Shown: piece by piece, positions 1-5,139 of the stretch
Layout of the letters: each line of letters starts with the position of its first letter
How positions within the stretch are numbered: position 1 is the stretch's first letter
DNA from: Acholeplasmataceae bacterium
GTDB lineage: Bacteria > Bacillota_I > Bacilli_A > ML615J-28 > CAG-698
Length of the DNA: 5,192 nucleotides
Direction: 5' to 3'
Assembly (NCBI GenBank): GCA_012841765.1
Contig: DUUA01000153.1
Coordinates: forward strand, 1-5,192
Made by a program: the position numbers and the translations under genes
Notes under the pieces: model-generated
Seen by the model: the letters and a program-made list of their open reading frames with translations, nothing else
Told to the model about the DNA's origin: nothing
Databases searched by the model: none

Positions 1-183
1 AATGTTAAAAATGGTACAATATTGTCAGTAGGTAAAAATGGCTTAATTATAGCATGTGGAAATAATAGTAGTATTTCTATTTTAGAAATCCAACCCGAAT
101 CAAAAAGAAAAATGAGTATAAAAGATTTCCTTAATGGCAATGGTAAAGATATTTTTATCACAAATGAAATAATAGGAGAATAA
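1..183 (+). CDS. fmt: Methionyl-tRNA formyltransferase, C-terminal end (partial)
   Basis: This is the last 60 codons of a gene that begins before the window; it is open from base 1 and stops at TAA 181-183. Fmt transfers a formyl group from 10-formyl-tetrahydrofolate to Met-tRNA(fMet), making the initiator tRNA in the cytoplasm. What is visible is the C-terminal, OB-fold-like tRNA-binding domain. It shows the pattern GTILSVGKNGLIIACG, then LEIQPESKRKM and DFLNG, which matches the family's closing pattern of the type 'LQPxGKKRM..xDFLxG'. The catalytic formyltransferase domain lies outside the window, so its integrity cannot be judged. The stop codon is one base from the pgpA start, and the pgpA ribosome binding site lies inside the last fmt codons, so the two genes are probably in one operon. 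Assignment rests on the C-terminal motif only. Confidence 0.85.
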   Translation, partial: NVKNGTILSVGKNGLIIACGNNSSISILEIQPESKRKMSIKDFLNGNGKDIFITNEIIGE

Positions 184-184
184 A

Positions 185-742
185 ATGGTTAAAAAATTGA
201 TTTTTTCAAGAGAAGAAATGTTTAAACTAAATCGTGATAAATTGAGATCAAGAGGAGTAGAGATAGAAGATATTGCAAAAATAGCTTTTTTTCAACAATC
301 AAAATATAATAAGGATATTTCAATGATAACATGTATTGAAAGTGTTGAAAAGATTTTAACTTATCGGGATATTTTTCATATCGTTCAATTAAGTATTGAT
401 ATCGATATTCTTACTGAAAAAAAGATGTTTTCATCTCCGATACAAGAAATTATGGAAGCAGATTTAGGCATGTTTGGGATTGATGAAATTCTTGGACTAA
501 ACATTGCAGCAAACTATGGAGTTATTGGTCAAACAAATTTTGGCGATATTGATGTAAATAAGCCGGGTATTGTTAAAGAACTAAACGAATATGGAAAAAA
601 AGGTTCGTCTAGTTGCCATACTTTCTTAGATGATGTAGTTGGAGCCATAGCGGCAGCAGCCAGTACTAGAGTTGCTCAAATTCAAAGCGAAGAACAAGCG
701 GAAAAGAATCCTAATGTTACTTATATGAAATTAGATATATAA
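185..742 (+). CDS. pgpA: Phosphatidylglycerophosphatase A (PgpA/YutG family)
   Basis: A 185-residue protein of the PgpA family, closest in pattern to the Bacillus YutG type. Family members remove the phosphate from phosphatidylglycerol phosphate to give phosphatidylglycerol, a membrane lipid and cardiolipin precursor. Visible family marks are the N-terminal RGVEIEDIA (23-31), MFGIDEILGL (96-105), the segment YGVIGQTNFG followed by D121 and KPG (126-128), and the C-terminal signature CHTFLDDVVGAIAAAASTR (144-162) with its Asp pair D149-D150. Like YutG and unlike E. coli PgpA, it has no clear membrane segments, so it probably acts at the inner face of the membrane. The start is supported by AGGAGA at 174-179, five bases before ATG, inside the end of fmt. 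Translation is likely coupled to fmt (TAA, one base, ATG). A charged tail (about 165-185) follows the conserved core. Family assignment is secure; the substrate follows from the family. Confidence 0.88.
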   Translation: MVKKLIFSREEMFKLNRDKLRSRGVEIEDIAKIAFFQQSKYNKDISMITCIESVEKILTYRDIFHIVQLSIDIDILTEKKMFSSPIQEIMEADLGMFGIDEILGLNIAANYGVIGQTNFGDIDVNKPGIVKELNEYGKKGSSSCHTFLDDVVGAIAAAASTRVAQIQSEEQAEKNPNVTYMKLDI

Positions 743-744
743 AT

Positions 745-775
745 AAAAATGTCAGTTTAGAACTGACATTTTTTT
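745..775. terminator. Bidirectional intrinsic terminator between pgpA and the C26 hydrolase
   Basis: A perfect hairpin: GTCAGTT (751-757) pairs with AACTGAC (761-767) around a 3-base loop. The stem extends by A/T pairs on both sides (745-750 with 768-773), and a T run covers 769-775. On the opposite strand the A tract at 745-749 supplies the U run, so the same hairpin can end both converging transcripts. It starts three bases after the pgpA stop and abuts the stop codon of the minus-strand gene. Confidence 0.9.
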
Positions 776-1436
776 ATTTGTTATTAATTAAATCTTTAAA
801 ACTATCAAATATAATTTTACTAACTTCACTATCAGAATGTATTTCAGGATGCCATTGTATTCCAATGATTGGAAGTTTTTCATGGATTATAGCTTCATTA
901 GTGCCATCCAAATGAGTAGCAATTTCAATAAAACCAGGAGCAATTTTTTTAACTGCTTGATGATGATAACTATTTGTTTTAATTTCCTTATTAAATTTTA
1001 ATAATCTATTAGGAATAGTTGTAACTTCATGATCTTTGGAAACACTATTATGTTTATCACCAATGTTTTGGAATAAAGTTCCACCTGAGAATATATTAAT
1101 TGCTTGATGGCCTCTACATATTCCCAAAAGCGGTTTTTTAGTTTTAGTAGCATGTTCTACAACTTGTTTATCTAAGACATCTAAAGAAGAGTTGACATTT
1201 TTTGATTGGCCATTATTTTCTTCTCCAAAATATTTCGGATTAATATCAGAACCTCCAGTAATTAAGAAAGCGTCACATAGTTCTAATAAATCTTCAGTGT
1301 CTTTATTATCTAAAGTAAGCATTAATACTTGGAATCCTCTTTCTAAAAGGGGGTTAATATATCTACGGTTTACAAATTCTTTTTCCACGTTTTCGACCGT
1401 CACTAAACGTGGAGTAATACCAATTATTTTTTTCAT
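774..1436 (-). CDS. Class I glutamine amidotransferase-like hydrolase (peptidase C26, PuuD-like)
   Basis: A 220-residue protein with the class I glutamine amidotransferase fold in a stand-alone form, as in the gamma-glutamyl-gamma-aminobutyrate hydrolase (PuuD) group, whose members hydrolyse gamma-glutamyl amide bonds in the cytoplasm. Visible: N-terminal KIIGITPR (3-10), GGSDINPKYF (61-70), the nucleophile elbow LLGICRGHQAIN with Cys107, the NSYHHQAVKKIAPG block (155-168) typical of this group, and IQWHPE (193-198) giving His196 and Glu198 of the Cys-His-Glu triad. The triad is complete, so the enzyme is probably active. No synthetase partner is adjacent, which fits a hydrolase rather than an amidotransferase subunit. 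The true substrate is unknown, since the neighbours are not polyamine genes. An in-frame ATG four codons upstream (1446-1448) would give 224 residues, but the promoter and ribosome binding site favour the start used here. Confidence 0.85.
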   Translation of the reverse strand: MKKIIGITPRLVTVENVEKEFVNRRYINPLLERGFQVLMLTLDNKDTEDLLELCDAFLITGGSDINPKYFGEENNGQSKNVNSSLDVLDKQVVEHATKTKKPLLGICRGHQAINIFSGGTLFQNIGDKHNSVSKDHEVTTIPNRLLKFNKEIKTNSYHHQAVKKIAPGFIEIATHLDGTNEAIIHEKLPIIGIQWHPEIHSDSEVSKIIFDSFKDLINNK

Positions 1437-1442
1437 AAAATT

Positions 1443-1446
1443 CTCC
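1443..1446 (-). promoter_or_regulatory. Ribosome binding site deciding the C26 hydrolase start
   Basis: On the minus strand GGAG lies six bases before the ATG at 1434-1436, a normal spacing. The upstream in-frame ATG (1446-1448) has AAAGGA directly against it with no spacer, and it would lie only about three bases from the predicted transcript start. The downstream ATG is therefore the better start. Confidence 0.7.
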
Positions 1447-1457
1447 ATTCCTTTGTT

Positions 1458-1486
1458 ATTCTAATATAAAAACATATAAAGTTCAA
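1458..1486 (-). promoter_or_regulatory. Sigma-A-type promoter for the C26 hydrolase
   Basis: On the minus strand TTGAAC (1481-1486) and TAGAAT (1458-1463) are separated by exactly 17 bases. Each box differs from consensus at one or two positions. The expected transcript start is near 1451, giving a leader of about 15 bases to the chosen ATG. It diverges from the sdaA promoter in the same spacer. Confidence 0.7.
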
Positions 1487-1523
1487 GTAAAAAGATTATC
1501 TTATATTTATTTATTTAAGTATA

Positions 1524-1532
1524 TGTTATAAT
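1524..1532 (+). promoter_or_regulatory. Extended -10 promoter for sdaA
   Basis: TGTTATAAT is a perfect TGnTATAAT extended -10 box. No good -35 box lies at 16-18 bases upstream (that stretch reads only AT-rich sequence), which fits an extended -10 promoter. The transcript would start near 1539, only about 10 bases before the ATG, so the leader would hold little more than the ribosome binding site. Confidence 0.65.
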
Positions 1533-1537
1533 TAAAA

Positions 1538-1545
1538 AAGGTGAT
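1538..1545 (+). promoter_or_regulatory. sdaA ribosome binding site
   Basis: AAGGTGAT matches the 3' half of the AAGGAGGTGAT anti-Shine-Dalgarno complement and ends three bases before the ATG at 1549. With the predicted transcript start near 1539, the site would lie at the extreme 5' end of the mRNA. Confidence 0.65.
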
Positions 1546-1548
1546 TAT

Positions 1549-2733
1549 ATGGAAACATTAAAAGAATTATTTAAAATAGGTAGGGGCCCTTCTAGTTCAC
1601 ATACAATGGGACCAGCTAAAGCTGCCGAAATGTTTTTGGATAGAAATAAAAAAGCTAGTAAGTTTAAGGTTGAACTTTATGGTTCTCTTGCTTTTACTGG
1701 AAAAGGTCATCTAACTGATGTAGCCTTAAAAGCTGTTTTGGGAGAAAACACAGTTGTTGAGTTCCATTCAGAAATTATTTATACTTATCATGCTAATGGC
1801 ATGAAGTTTTTTGCTTATTTAAATGATGAAATAATTAATGAATGGCTTGTTTTTTCCGTTGGTGGAGGCGCTTTAAAAGAATTAGATGAAAAAAGAAATT
1901 TTACTTTATTAAATATTTATCAGGAAACATCAATGGATGAAATATTAAATTATTGTAAAATTAATAAAATTTCTTTACTTGAATATGCAATTAAAAATGA
2001 AGAAATTGGTTTCAGAGAATATATGAATAATATTGTCACACAAATGTTTGCTACAGTAGAAGAAGGCTTAATAAAAACTGAAGTTTTACCTGGGAAATTA
2101 CAAGTTAGAAGGAAAGCTAAAAAATATTATGAAAACTATTTAAAAAATAATTTATTTTCTTCTTTAGTTTTTGCAAATGCACTTGCAGTTTCTGAAGAAA
2201 ATGCTAGTGGAGGAAATATTGTTATTGCTCCAACATGCGGTTCTAGTGGAGTTATGCCAGGAGTATTAAAATCCTTTTACGATGAAAAAAAATACACTTT
2301 TGAACAAATAGTTGATGCTACTATAGTTGGTGGTTTAATTGGAAATTTAGTTAAAACTAATGCATCTATTTCTGGTGCAGAAGTAGGCTGTCAAGGAGAA
2401 GTTGGTACAGCATGTGCAATGGCAGCTGCTGCTCTTGCACATTTAAAAGGTGGAACTAATAATCAAATAGAATACGCAGCAGAAATAGCTTTAGAACACC
2501 ATTTAGGAATGACTTGTGATCCGATTTTGGGTTATGTGCAAATACCATGTATTGAAAGGAATGCTATTTCCGCAATGCGAGCAATTGATTCAGCTAATTA
2601 TGCTTTAGTTGGTGCCGGAGAACATTTGGTTACTTTAGATATGGTTATCGAATCTTTAAAAGAAACAGGAGCCGATATGCATGTTAATTACCGAGAAACT
2701 AGTTTAGGCGGGCTTGCCAAACATTTAAAATAA
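1549..2733 (+). CDS. sdaA: L-serine dehydratase (ammonia-lyase), iron-sulfur, single-chain
   Basis: A 394-residue single-chain Fe-S L-serine dehydratase, which deaminates L-serine to pyruvate and ammonia in the cytoplasm using a [4Fe-4S] cluster instead of PLP. The N-terminal beta domain (about 1-120) shows GRGPSSSHTMGPAKAA (11-26), YGSLAFTGKGHLTD and FSVGGG. The alpha domain (about 130-394) shows APTCGSSGVMPGVL (227-240), NASISGAEVGCQGEVG (271-286), MTCDPILGYVQIPCIERNAI (321-340) and YRETSLGGLA (381-390). Cys281, Cys323 and Cys334 have the 42- and 11-residue spacing of the three cluster ligands known from the Legionella enzyme. It is about 60 residues shorter than E. coli SdaA. Part of the loss is a loop in the beta domain before NGMKFFAY, and the chain ends without the C-terminal cysteine described for the Legionella enzyme. 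The start has an AAGGTGAT site three bases upstream. It is monocistronic, between its own promoter and a hairpin terminator. Confidence 0.93.
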   Translation: METLKELFKIGRGPSSSHTMGPAKAAEMFLDRNKKASKFKVELYGSLAFTGKGHLTDVALKAVLGENTVVEFHSEIIYTYHANGMKFFAYLNDEIINEWLVFSVGGGALKELDEKRNFTLLNIYQETSMDEILNYCKINKISLLEYAIKNEEIGFREYMNNIVTQMFATVEEGLIKTEVLPGKLQVRRKAKKYYENYLKNNLFSSLVFANALAVSEENASGGNIVIAPTCGSSGVMPGVLKSFYDEKKYTFEQIVDATIVGGLIGNLVKTNASISGAEVGCQGEVGTACAMAAAALAHLKGGTNNQIEYAAEIALEHHLGMTCDPILGYVQIPCIERNAISAMRAIDSANYALVGAGEHLVTLDMVIESLKETGADMHVNYRETSLGGLAKHLK

Positions 2734-2760
2734 AAAAAGTTAACTTGAAGTTAACTTTTT
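2734..2760. terminator. Bidirectional intrinsic terminator between sdaA and coaD
   Basis: AGTTAAC (2738-2744) pairs with GTTAACT (2750-2756) around a 5-base loop. A/T pairs extend the stem on both sides (2734-2737 with 2757-2760). The A tract on one side and the T tract on the other give a U run in either direction. It follows the sdaA TAA immediately, and its right arm overlaps the coaD stop codon (2759-2761). Confidence 0.88.
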
Positions 2761-3244
2761 ATTTTCTTTCTTTAATTTTTTTCACAATAAAATCTAATAT
2801 TTCTTTAGGTAAATAAGCTGATACATCAGCATCAAAAATAATTAATTCTTTAATTGTTGAACTTGATAAGAATAAATTATTCATTGTAGGAAACAAAGTA
2901 AAAGTATCAATTTCACTATCGATAGATCTATTAAATTGAAACCTTGTCATTTCATAATCATAATCAGAAATATTTCTAAGACCTCTTATAATTATTTTAG
3001 CATTTTTTTCTCTAGCATAATTAATCATTAATTGGTCACTTAATTCACAATAAACATTTTTAAGATGAGAAGTTACTTTTTTCATCATCCATAATCTTTC
3101 ATCATCTGTAAATGTATATTTTTTATTAGGATTTAATGATATTAAAACATAAACTTCATCAAATGCTTTGGCTATTCTTTCAATTATATTTAAATGTCCA
3201 TTTGAGACTGGATCAAAAGATCCTGGATATACACATGTCTTCAT
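2759..3244 (-). CDS. coaD: Phosphopantetheine adenylyltransferase
   Basis: A 161-residue protein, the usual CoaD length. It catalyses the reversible transfer of AMP from ATP to 4'-phosphopantetheine, giving dephospho-CoA, the penultimate step of coenzyme A synthesis, in the cytoplasm. It belongs to the nucleotidyltransferase superfamily. Visible: YPGSFDPVSNGHLNII (6-21), with the SNGH form of the T/HxGH nucleotide-binding motif (Ser14 where most have Thr), the NPNKKYTF segment (38-45) with the conserved lysine pair, IIRGLRNISDYDYE (85-98), FNRSID (104-109), and LSSSTIKEL (126-134) for the C-terminal ISSSxVKE motif, then DVSAYLPKEI (140-149). All key motifs are present, so it should be active. 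An in-frame GTG three codons upstream lies inside the Shine-Dalgarno site, so the ATG at 3242-3244 is the start. It is transcribed alone from its own promoter. Confidence 0.95.
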   Translation of the reverse strand: MKTCVYPGSFDPVSNGHLNIIERIAKAFDEVYVLISLNPNKKYTFTDDERLWMMKKVTSHLKNVYCELSDQLMINYAREKNAKIIIRGLRNISDYDYEMTRFQFNRSIDSEIDTFTLFPTMNNLFLSSSTIKELIIFDADVSAYLPKEILDFIVKKIKERK

Positions 3245-3250
3245 AAATTG

Positions 3251-3257
3251 CACCTCT
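3251..3257 (-). promoter_or_regulatory. Ribosome binding site deciding the coaD start
   Basis: On the minus strand AGAGGTG lies six bases before the ATG at 3242-3244. The last three bases of this site are the GTG that would otherwise be an upstream in-frame start, and that GTG has no ribosome binding site of its own. Confidence 0.8.
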
Positions 3258-3264
3258 TTAATAA

Positions 3265-3293
3265 ATTATATTCTAAATAGGCATATTTTGCAA
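3265..3293 (-). promoter_or_regulatory. Sigma-A-type promoter for coaD
   Basis: On the minus strand TTGCAA (3288-3293) and a perfect TATAAT (3265-3270) are separated by 17 bases. The predicted transcript start is near 3258, giving a leader of about 14 bases that contains just the ribosome binding site. Confidence 0.75.
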
Positions 3294-3330
3294 GATATAA
3301 GACTATAATTAAATCTTTATAAACTACATA

Positions 3331-3359
3331 ATTTGTTATTCTTTTGACATTTAACAAAT
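3331..3359. repeat. Inverted repeat straddling the -35 box of the ABC-like gene (possible operator)
   Basis: ATTTGTTA (3331-3338) and TAACAAAT (3352-3359) are perfect 8-base inverted copies whose starts are 21 bases apart, about two helical turns. The TTGACA -35 box (3344-3349) lies between them. With one mismatch the match extends outward by two further pairs. The placement is that of a repressor site, but in such AT-rich DNA an 8-base repeat can easily arise by chance. Confidence 0.3.
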
Positions 3360-3372
3360 GATAGTGTAAAAT
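3344..3372 (+). promoter_or_regulatory. Sigma-A-type promoter for the ABC-exporter-like gene
   Basis: A perfect TTGACA (3344-3349), a 17-base spacer and TAAAAT (3367-3372) preceded by GTG make this the closest match to consensus in the window. The expected transcript start is near 3379, giving a leader of about 15 bases with AGGTGG at 3384-3389 as the ribosome binding site. Confidence 0.78.
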
Positions 3373-3393
3373 AATCATAATATAGGTGGGAAA

Positions 3394-5109
3394 ATGAGAA
3401 CTAAAGATATAATTTTTAATACATTAAAAAATAACAAAGGCCTAGTAGTTAGGTTAGCTGTTTATATGCTTTTTTCAACATTGTTTTTAGTTGGTTTTCC
3501 TTTAATAGGCTGGAAATTATTAGAAAATGCTGAAACTTTAAAAGCAAGTAGTATTTGGCTTGTCTTATTTGCCTTATCTGCATTTTTGTTTTTTATTTTT
3601 GATAATTTAAGAGTGAAAACTAATGTTAAATTATGTAATAAAGTAAACAGTCAATTACAAAATGTTCTTTATAAAACTGCTTTAAATGGAGATTTTCGAG
3701 AATTAGAAAAACTAGATGATGCATACCTTACTAAGAATATTATTATAAATACTAGAAAAATCACATTGGGATATATGGAAAACAATATCTTAGTTTTTAT
3801 TAATGAGATATTAGTTACTATTGCAATTTTTATTGCTGCTTTTAGTGTTCATCCGATTTTTGCAGCAATCTTGCTAGCATCATTACCAATTATCTATATG
3901 ATTTTAAAAGCATTTGTAAAATTTTCAGATAAATTTTATGATAAAAAAATGCAAACGGAAAAAGAAAGAATTAATGAAATATCAAAAAAAATTGGAAATA
4001 TTAAAAATATAAAAATTAAAAATGGAATTCAAAAAGAAGAAAATATTTTTAGCGATGATTTAAAAAGATATTCAAAAAGCCATATAAAAAATGAAATTTT
4101 AAATTTTTTAAGCAATAAAAGCACTAGAGCATTACTTAGCGCTGTTTTAATGGTTATTTTTATTTCTTTAGGAATTATTTTGATGAATAATCAAGAAAAT
4201 TGGTCACTAGGAATCAGAAACACAGAGGTAAGAGATATTTTATTATTTGTATTATTAACTCCTACTGCTTATGCTTCTTTCAATAAAATAACAAGTTGCC
4301 ATTTATCACCTTTACAAATAAGTACTCAATTAGAAGAAATAGACCAGTTTCTATTGATTAGAAGTGAAATCAAAGAAGGACAAGTAGACCATTTTGATGA
4401 TGTTAGGATTTTGTCATTCGATAATGTTTCTTATTCATCTAACAAAGCTAATTTTTCTAATGTCAGTTTTGAAGTTAAGAAAAATCAAAAAATCGCTTTA
4501 TATGTTGAACCAGATAGTATTAATGATGTTTTAGCTAATTTGCTTAATAAACTTGAAAAACCTCAATATGGGTCAATTAGTATTAATGATTGTGATTTTA
4601 ATCGAATTGATACTAAATATTTAAGAGAATTAATTAGTGAAATCATTCCTGATAGTAAATTAACTAAAAATAGTATTAAAGAAAATATAATTTACCCTTT
4701 TGAATTTGATGAATATCAATATAATGATGTTTTAAATAAATGTTTATTAAAGGAAACCATTTCTCGATTTGAAAATAAAGAGAGTACGATTATTGACGAA
4801 CAAATTGATCTTAGCGAAGATGAAAGATTAAGAATAATTTGGGCTAGTGCCTTATATCGTGATGGTAAAATTATCTTAATTGATGATAGTGATATTAAAA
4901 ATAATGAAACGAAATATGATTTAATAAAAGAATTATTAAAACTTAAAAATAGAATCTTTATATTTATTACAAACGATGCTGAAGTAATAAAGAATTGTGA
5001 TAAAATAGTTATTTTTAAAAATAACGAAATCATAGAAGCAGGAGAAATAATTGAACTGCAAAAAGATAAAAAATCGTTTTTCTCTACTATTCTAAAGAAT
5101 AAAAAGTAA
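3394..5109 (+). CDS. ABC-exporter-like membrane protein with a degenerate nucleotide-binding domain
   Basis: A 571-residue protein with the layout of a type I (ABCB-like) exporter half-transporter. Six hydrophobic segments lie near 18-40, 52-70, 131-150, 154-174, 246-264 and 280-296, with long charged cytoplasmic stretches between them, followed by a nucleotide-binding domain (about 338-571). The domain aligns end to end with active ones, for example NVSFEVKKNQKIAL (356-369), SIKENIIY (427-434), KIILIDDSD (492-500) and IKNCDKIVIFKNNEIIEAG (532-550). The catalytic motifs are lost, however. The Walker A place reads VEPDSINDV (371-379), with Asn377 for the Lys; the Q-loop Gln is Pro419; LSGGQ is LSEDE (473-477); the Walker B glutamate is Asp498; the H-loop His is Asn527. 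ATP hydrolysis is therefore unlikely, and the cargo and role are unknown. It may need an active partner, or act as a regulator or membrane scaffold. The frame is intact, AGGTGG precedes ATG, and the gene has its own promoter and terminator. Confidence 0.82.
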   Translation: MRTKDIIFNTLKNNKGLVVRLAVYMLFSTLFLVGFPLIGWKLLENAETLKASSIWLVLFALSAFLFFIFDNLRVKTNVKLCNKVNSQLQNVLYKTALNGDFRELEKLDDAYLTKNIIINTRKITLGYMENNILVFINEILVTIAIFIAAFSVHPIFAAILLASLPIIYMILKAFVKFSDKFYDKKMQTEKERINEISKKIGNIKNIKIKNGIQKEENIFSDDLKRYSKSHIKNEILNFLSNKSTRALLSAVLMVIFISLGIILMNNQENWSLGIRNTEVRDILLFVLLTPTAYASFNKITSCHLSPLQISTQLEEIDQFLLIRSEIKEGQVDHFDDVRILSFDNVSYSSNKANFSNVSFEVKKNQKIALYVEPDSINDVLANLLNKLEKPQYGSISINDCDFNRIDTKYLRELISEIIPDSKLTKNSIKENIIYPFEFDEYQYNDVLNKCLLKETISRFENKESTIIDEQIDLSEDERLRIIWASALYRDGKIILIDDSDIKNNETKYDLIKELLKLKNRIFIFITNDAEVIKNCDKIVIFKNNEIIEAGEIIELQKDKKSFFSTILKNKK

Positions 5110-5139
5110 GGCGCCATTAATATTATGGTGGCCTTTTTT
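5108..5139 (+). terminator. Intrinsic terminator after the ABC-exporter-like gene
   Basis: AAGGCGCCAT (5108-5117) pairs with ATGGTGGCCTT (5125-5135) around a 7-base loop, with one bulged G and one G-T wobble. The T run at 5134-5139 follows directly. The 5' arm includes the last two bases of the stop codon. It is unusually GC-rich for this window. Confidence 0.85.

Noticed and set aside
1192..1464. Open frame of 90 codons on the plus strand
   Set aside because: It lies wholly opposite the C26 hydrolase and its upstream region, has no ribosome binding site and resembles no family. It is a shadow of the minus-strand gene.
1437..1548. Riboswitch or T-box leader for the amidotransferase-like gene or sdaA
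   Set aside because: Predicted leaders are only about 10-15 bases, and no stem structure or specifier-like motif is visible.
3294..3330. Forward TATAAT at 3304-3309 as an extra promoter
   Set aside because: There is no -35-like box 16-18 bases upstream and no TG extension. A far better promoter lies downstream at 3344-3372.
3394..5109. Calling the ABC-like gene a pseudogene
   Set aside because: There is no frameshift or internal stop over 571 codons. The domain keeps its hydrophobic core pattern, and promoter, ribosome binding site and terminator are all good. Motif loss alone does not show decay.
4716..5117. Open frame of 133 codons on the minus strand with hydrophobic, Ser-rich translation
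   Set aside because: It is antisense to the nucleotide-binding domain of the ABC-like gene. The hydrophobic look comes from complementing AT-rich Lys/Asn/Asp codons, and it would begin inside the terminator hairpin.
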